A DNA stretch of 64,000 nt from Roseofilum casamattae BLCC-M143 (GCF_030068455.1 NZ_JAQOSQ010000015.1:1-64000); one strand, 5' to 3'; shown: positions 53,143-63,023, counted from the stretch's first letter. Notes: generated from the sequence alone by a model not told the origin. Program-made: numbers and translations.

Positions 53143-53565
53143 ATGAAACGATTGCTGTGCTTGTTGTCTGCGTTCGTCGCGTCGGTTGTTATGTTGATGA
53201 GCTTGCATACAGCACCGGCAACAGCCGGTTCCTGGAGCGGTTGGAGCGTGCACTCTCCCATTTTAGCGGAGGCAGCTGTCCGCAATAAAGCGGATGACAA
53301 ACTTGCCGAGATGGGTAAGAAAATCGATTTGAACAATGCTAGCGTGCGCTCTTTTCTGGAGCTACGCGGGTTTTACCCAGTTTTAGCCAAGAAAATTGTC
53401 GGCAATAGTCCCTATGACAAGGTGGAAGATGTACTGGAAATTCCCGGTCTGAGCGATCGCCAAAAAAGTAAAATTCAAGGGAATCTGGATAAGTTCGTCG
53501 CAACTCCTCCAGATGAAGCCTTTGTTTACGGACAGAATAACGTCAACAATGGTAACTACGATTAG
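53143..53565 (+). CDS. psbU: Photosystem II extrinsic protein PsbU (12 kDa)
   Basis: A 140-residue precursor. The signal peptide (about 1-29, ending APATA) targets the thylakoid lumen. The mature part is two helix-hairpin-helix motifs (IDLNNASVRSFLELRGFYPVL and EDVLEIPGLSDRQKSKIQ), the PsbU fold, which stabilises the oxygen-evolving Mn cluster with PsbO and PsbV. Start at the ATG with AAAGGGAGGAATAATACCT upstream; a longer reading would add 28 unrelated residues. A strong hairpin lies 40 bases behind. Confidence 0.95.
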   Translation: MKRLLCLLSAFVASVVMLMSLHTAPATAGSWSGWSVHSPILAEAAVRNKADDKLAEMGKKIDLNNASVRSFLELRGFYPVLAKKIVGNSPYDKVEDVLEIPGLSDRQKSKIQGNLDKFVATPPDEAFVYGQNNVNNGNYD

Positions 53566-53608
53566 AGGCTAATATCGCGCTCATACTCGCGATCGCTAAT
53601 CTAGCACT

Positions 53609-53658
53609 TAATCCCAGTTGCTAATTTATAGCTTGAAGAGTAACTGGGATTAGTTTTG
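53609..53658 (+). terminator. psbU terminator hairpin
   Basis: taatcccagtt and aactgggatta pair exactly over 11 bases with a 22-base loop, followed by gttttgtt. Located 44 bases after the psbU stop codon. Confidence 0.65.
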
Positions 53659-53821
53659 TTGATATTGCTTGGTGTGGGAAGGGTGAGTTGGGCAGACACA
53701 ATCGATGGTAAACCAATACAGCAATCAGGGGACTTGAGAAATGCAGCGTATCCCGAAATCGCTTTGATTCGTTCGCCGTTAGAGTTTACTTGCTAAACTT
53801 CAGATACAATAATCGGCAGTA

Positions 53822-54049
53822 CTAGCGTCCGCCAGTGTCTCCCGTACTGTCGGGTTTGCCATTATCAGGAGGTTGATAATTTTCGAGACACGAAACTAAT
53901 TCCCTATTGGGTATCCCAAAATTGGTTATCCCAAAGCGGTTCTGGTCAGATAGACCCCAACTTGGTTGGGCTAAGGCGGCGATCGCCAACAGGCCGCCTG
54001 TAAAAGCCACTGTTACTTTTCTAAGCCCTAATTGTATACCCATACCCAT
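53822..54049 (-). CDS. Small secreted peptide with PPDNGxPDSTG tail
   Basis: A 75-residue precursor. Residues about 8-33 are a signal peptide (VTVAFTGGLLAIAALAQPSWG) and the mature part is short, containing one Cys and ending YQPPDNGKPDSTGDTGGR. This Pro-Asp-Asn-Gly-Gly-Arg-type tail resembles a segment in several cyanobacterial secreted proteins near signal peptides, so it may be a truncated relative; no function known. A start ten codons upstream is also possible. The 240 bases on each side hold no other recognised gene. Confidence 0.5.
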   Translation of the reverse strand: MGMGIQLGLRKVTVAFTGGLLAIAALAQPSWGLSDQNRFGITNFGIPNRELVSCLENYQPPDNGKPDSTGDTGGR

Positions 54050-54291
54050 CACCCTAGCTCGCCTGAGACTTACTTTCAATTATACTGGCAGTTTTACCGA
54101 ATTTAACAATTATTGTCAATCCTCTAATTTCAGCAGTTCAGTATATATACTATTGCCTTTAATTGCTGCATTCGATGACGATAGGTCAGGCTCCTCAGAG
54201 CCAGCAAGCAATCAGAGAATTCACGCAACCCTATCTCTTTATTCTGGCGATTTTTCCCCAAACCGGAATAAAAATTATTTAATCTGTAAAA

Positions 54292-56478
54292 CTACATGGG
54301 TTCGGGACTATCTGCAAGTAAGTACCGGTTTTTTCCTTGTATCTTGGCTTGATACATCGCTCGATCGGCAGACTTGACCAATGCTTCGAGAGTCTGTCCG
54401 TGCTCTGGATACAAACTGATACCTAAACTTAAGGTAACGTTAAGTTCGCCCTCCTTCACCGGCAACGGCTGAGTAACCGCAGCGATGACCTTTTCCGCGA
54501 CCCGAATTGCAACTCCTTTACTTGGGATTTCCGGCAGAATAATCGTAAACTCATCTCCTCCCAACCGAGCCACCGTATCCGTTCCCCGCAAAGATTTCTT
54601 CAATCGCTGGCCCACCTCCTTAATTACCAAATCTCCAGTATCGTGGCCCAGGGTATCATTAATTTGTTTAAATCCATCTAAATCGAGAAAAAACGTTGCT
54701 AACATTTTGTCATTAGCTTGAGCCAATACTAAGCCTTCTTGCAACTTTTCCTCAAATAACTTACGATTTGCCAAACCCGTGAGCACATCGTGGTTGGCCA
54801 TATGCCGCATGTGTCCTTCCGACAACTTCAACTCCGCATTACGGCGTTTTAGGTCTTCTGCCAGTCGTTGCAGCTCGGCTTCTCTCTCCTTCTGCTCCGT
54901 AATATCTCGGATCACGCCCACTAAGAAGAGATTGCCACCCGAATCGCTATGGAGCGATCGCTTAGTTGCAATCGTCCGATGCATCCCTGCGGCATCAGTA
55001 AACTCTTCTTCCTGTTCGTTGCTCTCGCGATCGCTAAAAATCTGTTCGTCTTGCTGCCAAAACCGCTCGGCCTCCTGTGGCAGAAACAAATCGTAATCCG
55101 ACTTTTGCATGAGGGTCTCGAGAGGATAACCGACTAAGCGAGAATAGGCTTGATTGAGCACGATCCAATGATGCTCGCGATCTTTGACAAAAACCGGATC
55201 GGGAATCGTATCAATGACCCCTTGCAGAAACTCCGTCGAGCGCTTGAGTTCTCCTTCTTGATGGGCAAAATGGGCCAAGATGGTAAACGCCGATCCGACA
55301 AATGCTAATGCTGGAGGAACCAGAGGGAACCACCAGCGATATAACAACAAGAGATAGCTACTGGTCATTAAGCCTCCCATTCCTAACAGAGCGGTGAGAA
55401 TTAACTGATGGGGAACTCGCACTTTCCAGGCCAGCATCGCTCCTAAACCAGACCACAACACAATCCACATTCCTTCGAGAGGATCGGAGAGGGTTTTGAT
55501 GGCAGAGCGCTTTCCGGTGGCCAGGTCTAAGATAAAGCTGATAAAGTTGGCCTGAGCCTCCACTCCAGGCACTTCGTCGGGGTTGCTGTAGGGAATGGGG
55601 ACAAAATCTTTGAGGCTAACTGCGGTTAACCCAATCAGGACAATGCGATCGCGAAACACCTCTGGATTGACTTTACCTTCCAGAACTTCTTTGATGGAGA
55701 GGGTAGTAAATGTCTGTTTTGGCCCGCGAAAATCAGCGAAAAACTGATATCCCTTATTATCGGCACGGATATAGGGCCCGTCATTCGGTTGGAATTGAGT
55801 GAAGGTTGCCTCACCTAGCTGCATGTAAGCGGGATTAATTGATGAGGGTTGTTCTTCAATTCCTAGGGGACTGAGGTACTTGAGGGCAATCTGGAGAGCA
55901 AAGCTTTTGCGGAAGATTCGTTCGCCGGTTTCATCTTCGGTATGCATGTAGAGCATACCGCGACGAACTTTACCATCAATGTCCTTCATCACGTTATTAA
56001 ATCCAGCTTGAGTATTTGGGTCTAGAGCTGGAGGAGGAGGGACGCGAGGCGATTTGCGATCGTCAATTCGTTCGATACCAATTAGATTGGGTAATTTTTG
56101 CATCACCAATCGTAATTCTTGATGGCCGGGATCGAGCGGTAGATCGCGATAGATATCCAAACCAATTGAATCCGGTTCTCCTTCAGCAATAGTTTCGAGC
56201 AGAGTCGCCAGAGTCGTATCTGGAATCGGCCATCCCAGAGCTTGGATATCCGGTTCGTCAATGCCGACAATAATGATTCGTTCGTCTTGAGGTAGGGGGG
56301 GCCGCAATCGGATTAGGGAATCGAAGGCGAACAGTTCCAACGGTTGCAATAGACCTAAAAGACGTAACATCCAGATCAGGAGGGAAATCCCTGAAGTCGT
56401 AGCAATCACGCGATGTTGCTTGCCAAGGCGACGAGTGAGTTGAGTCCAAAGGGTATGTAAGGAAGTGGTGTATTGCAC
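54292..56478 (-). CDS. CHASE2-PAS-GGDEF diguanylate cyclase
   Basis: A 728-residue membrane receptor. One N-terminal helix (about 24-45), a periplasmic CHASE2 domain (RIIIVGIDEPDIQALGWPIPD ... VPGVEAQANFISFIL), three close membrane helices (about 330-400), a PAS domain (TIPDPVFVKDREHHWIVLNQAYSRLVGY), a coiled linker, and GGDEF with intact LARLGGDEFTIILPE-like core. The product-inhibition site RxxD is present as RGTD five residues before GGDEF. It should make c-di-GMP in answer to an extracytoplasmic cue. Confidence 0.92.
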   Translation of the reverse strand: MQYTTSLHTLWTQLTRRLGKQHRVIATTSGISLLIWMLRLLGLLQPLELFAFDSLIRLRPPLPQDERIIIVGIDEPDIQALGWPIPDTTLATLLETIAEGEPDSIGLDIYRDLPLDPGHQELRLVMQKLPNLIGIERIDDRKSPRVPPPPALDPNTQAGFNNVMKDIDGKVRRGMLYMHTEDETGERIFRKSFALQIALKYLSPLGIEEQPSSINPAYMQLGEATFTQFQPNDGPYIRADNKGYQFFADFRGPKQTFTTLSIKEVLEGKVNPEVFRDRIVLIGLTAVSLKDFVPIPYSNPDEVPGVEAQANFISFILDLATGKRSAIKTLSDPLEGMWIVLWSGLGAMLAWKVRVPHQLILTALLGMGGLMTSSYLLLLYRWWFPLVPPALAFVGSAFTILAHFAHQEGELKRSTEFLQGVIDTIPDPVFVKDREHHWIVLNQAYSRLVGYPLETLMQKSDYDLFLPQEAERFWQQDEQIFSDRESNEQEEEFTDAAGMHRTIATKRSLHSDSGGNLFLVGVIRDITEQKEREAELQRLAEDLKRRNAELKLSEGHMRHMANHDVLTGLANRKLFEEKLQEGLVLAQANDKMLATFFLDLDGFKQINDTLGHDTGDLVIKEVGQRLKKSLRGTDTVARLGGDEFTIILPEIPSKGVAIRVAEKVIAAVTQPLPVKEGELNVTLSLGISLYPEHGQTLEALVKSADRAMYQAKIQGKNRYLLADSPEPM

Positions 56479-56711
56479 GGGCAGTCTTTTCGCGTATGGG
56501 AATTTAGGGCGATCGCAAAGAGCAAAGCATACCCTTTTCAGTCATGTTGGTTTACTAGCGATCGCAAAGAAGTTGCACCCAAATACGACCCGATCGAGAA
56601 ACGTTAGTTCATTAACCCCTTTTCACCAGGCGCCAGTCAGGTCAATACTGGCAGCTGCGATCGCATCCATTGTAGAACAGCAGAAGCTACGGACCTACTC
56701 GCGATGGATCG

Positions 56712-57617
56712 CTAGTTTTGGAAAGTGCGATCGCCTTCATAGCCGGATAGATCGGCCAGTTCGTTCAGGGATTTGGTTCCTGCATAGATCTGGCCGTTAA
56801 TTTCCCAACTGGGAAAGGATTGGATTCCAGCCGCCCGGCAGGTTTCCACTTGGGCGTCAACTCCATCGGCCGCACATTCGATATAGGTGAGGCGATCGGA
56901 AGCTTCTTTACCAAATAGTTGTTTTTGCTCGTCGCAATGAGGACACCAGTACGCCCCATATTTTTTGACTCCTACTTGATTGAAGTAGTCTACTAAGGCT
57001 AATTCTGCGGCTCCGGAGGTCGTGGTGACGATAGGTGGAGTTCCGTGAGGGGTTGACGGGTTATTGACACTGCCATAGACTCCCAGAGTGGCAACTAGTG
57101 TTACCATTCCAACCGTTAACCCGGTAAAGGCTAACTGTCCGATATCATCCCAAGCATGGCCGACGATCGCGAGTACGAACAATGCCAGAGAGAGAGCGGC
57201 AGAAATTAAGCAGTAGGGACAAAAGGCTTCAATTTTGAAGGCCATGAGGTAGACCAGATAGCTACTGCCGATGGCCATCACTGTCCCGCCAGCAAAGAGC
57301 AACAATCGCGTCCACTGGTCTAAGGTCGCGCGCAGTTCTTTCCGCTCGTCGGGGTTAATGAATAAAGGAGCAACGGCGAACGCGAGCATTGCCGTATAAC
57401 CGATGAAGCCAAATAGAGTTAAAGGGACGCCAAAGACGGTGGCATAGGGGCTTCCTAAAACTTCTTTACAGCCGCTGGTCGGGCAAACATCTTCCACTTT
57501 GCCCAGAACTTCAGCAAAAGTTAAAAATGCCGTTTCGATCGCTCCTAAAGTTGCGATCCCAGCAGAGATTGGTCGAGACCAACGATGAATCCAAGGAATT
57601 GAACGCCGACGTTTCAT
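56712..57617 (-). CDS. VKOR-thioredoxin fusion (disulfide-forming enzyme)
   Basis: A 301-residue membrane protein. The VKOR part (about 1-190) has four to five helices, two loop Cys (VCPTSGCKEV) and the active CPYC in EAFCPYCLISA. The C-terminal part (about 215-301) is a thioredoxin-like domain with CPHC in YGAYWCPHCDEQK. In cyanobacteria this fusion forms disulfides in lumenal and periplasmic proteins, with quinone as electron acceptor. The ATG at MKRRRSIP is chosen; the frame is open 26 codons further up. A separate thioredoxin-like gene lies just upstream. Confidence 0.92.
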   Translation of the reverse strand: MKRRRSIPWIHRWSRPISAGIATLGAIETAFLTFAEVLGKVEDVCPTSGCKEVLGSPYATVFGVPLTLFGFIGYTAMLAFAVAPLFINPDERKELRATLDQWTRLLLFAGGTVMAIGSSYLVYLMAFKIEAFCPYCLISAALSLALFVLAIVGHAWDDIGQLAFTGLTVGMVTLVATLGVYGSVNNPSTPHGTPPIVTTTSGAAELALVDYFNQVGVKKYGAYWCPHCDEQKQLFGKEASDRLTYIECAADGVDAQVETCRAAGIQSFPSWEINGQIYAGTKSLNELADLSGYEGDRTFQN

Positions 57618-57728
57618 GACCTGAGTTTGTAGTAAGGGGTGTTGATACTTTGATTGCAGCACAGAAATAGCAAATATTGCCACTGGCTCAAACACAGTTT
57701 GGGGATGCGATCGCTATGATTGAGACTT

Positions 57729-58232
57729 TTAAAACTCCTGAGAACCTGAATACTCAGACAATTCAGCCAGCTTTTGTAGAGATAAGTTTCCTTCATATTT
57801 TTCCCCGCCAATAAGCCACGTGGGATATACTCCAATCCCAGCATCTTGGCAAACTGTTGCTTGAGGAGCGCTGCGTCCTTGGGGAGAACATTCCACATAG
57901 ATGGATTGCGCTGTCGATCCGAGGATCTCAGCCGTCGCTTCTTTGCCGAATCGCTCTTTCTGAGCATGGCAATGGGGACACCAGGAGGCTCCATACATTT
58001 TAGCGCCAATTTGTTGCAGATGTCGGGCTAGAGCTAGACTCGCTGGCGTGGAGGGCGTTTTTATCGGTACGAAGAGTTCGAGGCTCTGAGCTTGAGCGGA
58101 AAGAGTGCGATCGCCGGATATAATATTTCCGGTAACCAGGACTAATCCTCCGAGACTGATGGCCAGCCAGAGCAACAATGTGCTCGGGCGAAGCGACATG
58201 AGAGCGTTGCTGGAGTATTGGCGCCAATTCAC
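57729..58232 (-). CDS. Membrane-anchored thioredoxin-like protein, paralogue of the VKOR tail
   Basis: A 167-residue protein with one N-terminal membrane helix or uncleaved signal (about 18-40) and a thioredoxin-like domain, YGASWCPHCHAQKERFGKEA, cis-Pro in GIGVYPTWLIGGEKYEG. Closely like the C-terminal domain of the VKOR fusion encoded next, including an inserted extra Cys pair (VECSPQGRSAPQATVC). It could be an additional oxidant or its substrate-side partner. The two genes run in the same direction, 111 bases apart. Confidence 0.85.
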   Translation of the reverse strand: MNWRQYSSNALMSLRPSTLLLWLAISLGGLVLVTGNIISGDRTLSAQAQSLELFVPIKTPSTPASLALARHLQQIGAKMYGASWCPHCHAQKERFGKEATAEILGSTAQSIYVECSPQGRSAPQATVCQDAGIGVYPTWLIGGEKYEGNLSLQKLAELSEYSGSQEF

Positions 58233-58340
58233 GGGTTTCCTCCTTCATGGGTAAAAGCAGCAGGATTTAGAGTATGACTCAGATGCGATCGCATAAGTTT
58301 CCGTTGCTAGCCCTGAATTGGATTGAGAATAATCTTAGCC

Positions 58341-59162
58341 TCAGCCATGGGTCTCATTATCCCTCAAACTTTGGCGAGCTGTTTCAACGAATTGATTGAC
58401 TCGTATCGGATCGATGGGGCGATCGATTTGGCCGTGGCGTTTTAAGGTGCTGGCGACAATGACGCCATCGGCATAGCGCAGAAGGCTACCGATGTTATTC
58501 CAATTGGCACCGCTACCAATTAGGACGGGAGTCTCTTTGGCTAAGGTGCTGGCTAGCTTTAGCTCTTCTTCATTCGGAGGTTCGCCAGTGGCGACTCCGG
58601 AGATAATAATGGCATCGGCTAAACCGCGATCGATGGTTTCGCGAACCGCAACAGCGAGGGACTGCTCTCCTAAAGGATAAGCATGTTTAACCATTACATC
58701 CGCAAAAATTTTCACGTCAGCACCGAGTTCTCGCCGGTAGCGCAACAGCTCGTAAGCCTTGCCTTCAATTAAGCCTCGATCGGTCGCCATTATCCCCGTG
58801 AGGACGTTGACTCGGATAAATGCAACATCCATACAAGCGGCGATGGCTAAGGCGCTGTGAGCATCATTGCGCAGCACGTTGACCCCAATGGGTAAGGTGA
58901 CCAAGTTTTTCAGGCGATCGATAATCAAGCTCATGGAACTGACTACGGCTGGATCGACTCGATCTTTGACAAACGGCGCGTCAAAAAAGTTTTCCACAAT
59001 AATGCCATCAACTCCGCCGGAGGCAAGAGCGGTGGCTTCTCTTTCGGCCCTGGAAATGACCGCTGCTAAGTTCCCTCCCCACCGCGATGATGTCGGTAAG
59101 GGGAGAAGGTGAACTACGCCAATAATAGGGTTGGGGGTTTGAAAAATATTAGTTAAGTCCAC
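58341..59162 (-). CDS. btpA: BtpA-family photosystem I biogenesis protein
   Basis: A 273-residue TIM-barrel-like protein. FQTPNPIIGVVHLLPLP, GGVDGIIVENFFDAPF, IGVNVLRNDAHSALAIA and IISGVATGEPPNEEEL are typical of BtpA/SgcQ. BtpA stabilises PSI reaction-centre proteins PsaA/PsaB on the cytoplasmic thylakoid face, notably at low temperature. Complete in length. About 200 bases separate it from divergent ruvA, holding both promoters but no clear box. Confidence 0.9.
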   Translation of the reverse strand: MDLTNIFQTPNPIIGVVHLLPLPTSSRWGGNLAAVISRAEREATALASGGVDGIIVENFFDAPFVKDRVDPAVVSSMSLIIDRLKNLVTLPIGVNVLRNDAHSALAIAACMDVAFIRVNVLTGIMATDRGLIEGKAYELLRYRRELGADVKIFADVMVKHAYPLGEQSLAVAVRETIDRGLADAIIISGVATGEPPNEEELKLASTLAKETPVLIGSGANWNNIGSLLRYADGVIVASTLKRHGQIDRPIDPIRVNQFVETARQSLRDNETHG

Positions 59163-59362
59163 CCGCTTTTTTTATCCGGACTCATCAACAACACGAAGCA
59201 ATTGCGATCGATACGAAGGGAAAGGTTTTCCTCTCTTAACGTTTGGGGATGGCTGTGGATTGCTCCAGAGAGCCACTTCACCGACCGGGTATGATGATAC
59301 CATAGCCTTGCTTCTGCTTGGTTCCCACCAGGCTTGAATCCCTAACATGTAAGGAGAGAGCA

Positions 59363-60004
59363 GTGACGATTAGTTATCTCAAAGGGACGGTTGTTGAGGT
59401 CGATCGCCGAGCGGGAAACCGGGTGACTTTGGTGTTGGAAGTCCATGGAGTTGGCTGCGAGATCCAGGTTACCAATAGCTTGAGCCAGTTAGCGGAGCAT
59501 CAGTTACAGGCTGGCGAGCTGGAGATTCAAGTGTTTACTCATTTGCTCATTCGCGACGAACAACCCTTGCTGTATGGATTTGCGGCGGCTGCCGAGCGCG
59601 ATTTGTTTCGCCAGTTGGTAGGGGTGAGCGGGATTGGCGCGCAGTTGGCGATCGCCCTGTTGGATACGTTGGGGTTGTCGGATTTGGTACAGGCGATCGT
59701 GACTGGAAATATCAAGCAATTGGTGCGAACGCCTGGAGTTGGCAGCAAGACGGCGGAAAGGATTGCTCTGGAGTTGCGTACAAAGTTAGCTCAATGGCGG
59801 AATACTTCGGGAGTTGCTTTACCCACGGAGACGAGTTCTATTCCGGCGGCATTGCGCGAAGATGTGGAAATGACATTGCTGGCTTTGGGATATAACAATG
59901 AGGAGATTGCCAGCGCTCTGGGAGCTATTTCCCAGAAGTCGGAGTTGATGAAGCGCCCGAATGCTGAAGATTGGATTCGCGAGGCGATTAGTTGGTTGAG
60001 TTAG
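59363..60004 (+). CDS. ruvA: Holliday junction branch migration protein RuvA
   Basis: A 213-residue RuvA. Domain I OB fold (ISYLKGTVVEVDRRAGNRVTL), domain II with two helix-hairpin-helix motifs (LVGVSGIGAQLAIALLD and LVRTPGVGSKTAERIALEL) that bind DNA, and domain III (about 160-213) that contacts RuvB. It opens four-way junctions in recombination repair. GTG start, with AAGGAGAGAG directly upstream; the frame extends 15 codons further but VTISYLKG is the family beginning. ruvB is not adjacent. Confidence 0.95.
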   Translation: MTISYLKGTVVEVDRRAGNRVTLVLEVHGVGCEIQVTNSLSQLAEHQLQAGELEIQVFTHLLIRDEQPLLYGFAAAAERDLFRQLVGVSGIGAQLAIALLDTLGLSDLVQAIVTGNIKQLVRTPGVGSKTAERIALELRTKLAQWRNTSGVALPTETSSIPAALREDVEMTLLALGYNNEEIASALGAISQKSELMKRPNAEDWIREAISWLS

Positions 60005-60060
60005 AGGGAGTTATGCTGGGCAATTGCGAACAACTCACTTTATCGTTGTCCTAATTGCTG

Positions 60061-60106
60061 AATATCCCTCTTATGGCTTTTCAGGGAGTGACCAAAGAGG
60101 GATATT
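60061..60106. terminator. Hairpin between ruvA and the M48 gene
   Basis: aatatccctctt and aagagggatatt pair exactly over 12 bases around a 22-base loop. It lies between convergent genes and may end both, though T-tracts are poor. Confidence 0.5.
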
Positions 60107-60147
60107 GCCGATCGCCAGGCGATCGCCTAAAATTATAATAGTCCCAA

Positions 60148-61725
60148 CTATTCCAGTAGTGCCTGCATCTGAGCGTGTTTTTCCACGCCCTCATAAGCAT
60201 AACGATTGTAACCTTTACGTTGAATCAGAGCTTCGAGATAGCGGACGCGCTTTTCAGTAGCCGGATGAGTTGATAACAACTCTGGAGTATGGGAACCGCC
60301 TCCTTTCTCCTCTAAAGTCACCATTAAGTTGCGCACTCCATCAGCAGCATATCCCGCATTGGCAATCACGCGAGTACCGACAATATCAGCTTGACGTTCT
60401 TGAGCGCGATTGTATTTGGCATCAACTAGATTGGAAATGATGGTACCGATGGGAAATTTACTTCCTAAAGCACTGTTAACGATTTGACCCACATTGTTAA
60501 AGAGCTGGCCTCTAACTAAGCCATCAAAACCGTGAGAGAGTACGGTATGAGCTAGTTCGTGGGCGATTAAACCGGCGAGTTCGGCTTCCGAGTTGGTGTT
60601 GAGAATAATGCCAGTATTGATGAAGATTTTCCCTCCTGGAAGCGCGAAAGCATTAATGGCATCATCTTTAACCACATAGAATTCGTATTCAAATTCATCT
60701 CGTCCCATTAATTCAGCCAAGTCATTGCCAATTTCGGTGACGTATTCCAGAATTTCTTCGTTCTCGAGTATATCCAGTTCTTTGCTATAGGACTGAGCGG
60801 CTCGTTTTCCGATTCCAGATTCTCCTTGTAACATGAGAGCGCCGAAACTTAGGGTGTCACCTATGACAGCTCCGACAGGATTACATCGACGAAGTAACCA
60901 GCATCCTCCGACGCGAAGAGCGGTTCCAGCAACTCCTTGACCTACCATTTGGTCTTTAATTTGTCTTTGAAAGCGATCGAAGTTTTTGTCGGCAACTTCG
61001 GTCATTTCGGCGGCAATTTCTGCATCGTCTTCGCTATTGACGATCGCATACTGACGAGCGGAAATAGATGCTTCCAGGTATTTTTTGCGCTTTTCTAAGG
61101 CAGCGATATGCGATCGTACTACTTCGATGGAATTAGGAAAGGTATTGACCAGTTGTTCTAAGGTTTCCAGTCCTTCTTGACGTTGCTTGGAGTCAAAGTA
61201 AACATCAGAGAGAAGCAGACGAGCGGGGATAAATTCGGGATTGGTTTCGATGAACTCATTGAGCACAGGAGCTAAGCCTCTTTTTTCTTTTCGACTGCCA
61301 TTCCAAGCCGTTTGAATCTCTTGCCAAGCCAATTCTGTTTCCGGATCGTATAACTCCTCAATCTCATAAACCGGTTCGTTGAAATTAATCTCTTCTTGTT
61401 CTGGGAACGGTTCTTTTACCAGGCGATAGAGCCGTTCTGCTTCTTCAAAATTACCTTGAGTATAGAGCAAGTCCGCTTTCACCAAAATCTCATACGGATC
61501 TGTCAGTTCTTCCTCTGTTTCAAGATTACTTTCCGCATCATCCGCTTCTGTTGGTAACTCATACACATCAGCATCTGTTGCAGAAGGAGCACTCTCTTCA
61601 GTTACCTGTTTTGTTGTTTCCACAGGGAAATGTGCCATGACTTTTTTTTCTGGCAAACTGATTCCGAGAAACAGAAACAGTAGTAAGCTGGCGATCGGCA
61701 AATTAAATTGATGTATGTTTTTCAT
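60148..61725 (-). CDS. Secreted M48-family zinc metalloprotease with TPRs
   Basis: A 525-residue precursor with a signal peptide (about 8-31). Residues about 75-245 are TPR-like helices after an acidic stretch. The peptidase core has HELAH at 389-393 (zinc His and catalytic Glu), preceded by AELAGLIA, and the third ligand Glu in NRAQERQADIVGTR. A glycine-rich hydrophobic segment lies before the catalytic part. M48 proteases of the BepA/Oma1-type trim or clear envelope proteins; the TPRs are placed N-terminal here, unlike BepA where they follow. Last gene of a minus-strand cluster. Confidence 0.88.
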   Translation of the reverse strand: MKNIHQFNLPIASLLLFLFLGISLPEKKVMAHFPVETTKQVTEESAPSATDADVYELPTEADDAESNLETEEELTDPYEILVKADLLYTQGNFEEAERLYRLVKEPFPEQEEINFNEPVYEIEELYDPETELAWQEIQTAWNGSRKEKRGLAPVLNEFIETNPEFIPARLLLSDVYFDSKQRQEGLETLEQLVNTFPNSIEVVRSHIAALEKRKKYLEASISARQYAIVNSEDDAEIAAEMTEVADKNFDRFQRQIKDQMVGQGVAGTALRVGGCWLLRRCNPVGAVIGDTLSFGALMLQGESGIGKRAAQSYSKELDILENEEILEYVTEIGNDLAELMGRDEFEYEFYVVKDDAINAFALPGGKIFINTGIILNTNSEAELAGLIAHELAHTVLSHGFDGLVRGQLFNNVGQIVNSALGSKFPIGTIISNLVDAKYNRAQERQADIVGTRVIANAGYAADGVRNLMVTLEEKGGGSHTPELLSTHPATEKRVRYLEALIQRKGYNRYAYEGVEKHAQMQALLE

Positions 61726-61802
61726 AAGTTGATCTCCGAGAATTGAACTAATTGCACATTTTATGGTTACCTAATACGTTGGATTGGATTTGACTATGAG
61801 AA

Positions 61803-63023
61803 TTATATCTCTGGTTTCTCCAACGTTGCACTTCCAGAACAAGATATCACATACCACCATCGAGTCTCTGGATTGACATTCCCTGTCACCTTCACTCCTA
61901 CAAATTCTGCATTATCTGGTAGAGTAAAACTTTTTTGATGCAATCCCGATTTTGGCCCGTCAATGAATACCTGTTTTCCGTCATAATTGACTTCGATGGT
62001 ATCCTCGATGTTAAAGAACTGGTATTCTAAGATAACTTGCCGGTTAATTCCTGGAGGAATTGCAAATAAATCCGATCGGACTTCATTTGCTCCATTGGCG
62101 CGCTCTTCATTGCATTGAACTGGTTTTTCACAAGTGACCTGTGATATGGATTGTCTGGAGTTAATATTATTTTTCAAAGCTCCTGCTGTAATAGATAATG
62201 CTAAACCCACGGTTTTAGTCGCTTGATTTTTACCAACCACTATTTGATTACCTTGGCTTTCCATTCTTCGTGCTAATCTTTCCATAGCAGAAGTAGCCGT
62301 ATCATTACAGTTGGGTGAATTGGCGAGTAATTTTGATTTTTCCCGATTGGATTGAGTACGGGTTATTAGAGAATCTTTTCCAAAATCAAGTTCGGAAAAA
62401 TTCAGAATTTCTAAAGCTTCCCCACCGGGCGAGCGAATGGTAATTTCTCCTGGCGAAAACTCACCGCGAGTTCCATTAGCTAGAATGATTTCTGAAGGTT
62501 TGTTTCTTTCAAAGTCAACCTGAAAGCGGTTAATTGCCTCGGTCGGAATATCCTCAAGAAGATAACGACTCGTGGGTGATAAATTACTGGAGTCAATATC
62601 TCTAATATTGGCAAAGGCGATCTCGTACATTTGGAATTGCCTACCGGGAAGATTCACCGTGTAAGTTTGCTTAATTCCTGTGGAAGGAGAGACTAACAAA
62701 ATTTCTCGTTTTCCCGAACTAAATGGCATTTGACTGCTCACTTGAAAATCTGCGGGTAAGGTTTGTTGGAGATCTAATTTGACTCGCGGTTTACGGATGC
62801 GCGGAATATCGCCGATTGGATTAGAAGTAGGGATAGACTCGTTGGGAGATGGAGGTATGGCAGCACTTGCTTTATTGTCATAAGAATTACTGAAGCAGGC
62901 TGAGGATGGCATACTCAAGAGCAAGCATAGAAACATAGGCAGTGCTTTTTTCCAGACTGCTGTACCCGCAACCAGAACAAAACTACTTAAACCAATCATC
63001 CACAACCGAATACGACCCATCAT
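61803..63023 (-). CDS. Secreted protein of unknown function
   Basis: A 406-residue precursor. Hydrophobic N-terminal region (about 7-45) has two candidate signal segments and ends in SSAC, possibly a lipobox. The mature part is beta-rich (TSRYLLEDIPTEAINRFQVDFE, REILLVSPSTGIKQTYTVNLPGRQ), with six Cys and a C-terminal VGVKVTGNVNPETRWWYVISC end. No enzyme motif was seen. It lies between the secreted 180-residue protein and the M48 protease in one direction. Confidence 0.6.
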   Translation of the reverse strand: MMGRIRLWMIGLSSFVLVAGTAVWKKALPMFLCLLLSMPSSACFSNSYDNKASAAIPPSPNESIPTSNPIGDIPRIRKPRVKLDLQQTLPADFQVSSQMPFSSGKREILLVSPSTGIKQTYTVNLPGRQFQMYEIAFANIRDIDSSNLSPTSRYLLEDIPTEAINRFQVDFERNKPSEIILANGTRGEFSPGEITIRSPGGEALEILNFSELDFGKDSLITRTQSNREKSKLLANSPNCNDTATSAMERLARRMESQGNQIVVGKNQATKTVGLALSITAGALKNNINSRQSISQVTCEKPVQCNEERANGANEVRSDLFAIPPGINRQVILEYQFFNIEDTIEVNYDGKQVFIDGPKSGLHQKSFTLPDNAEFVGVKVTGNVNPETRWWYVISCSGSATLEKPEI

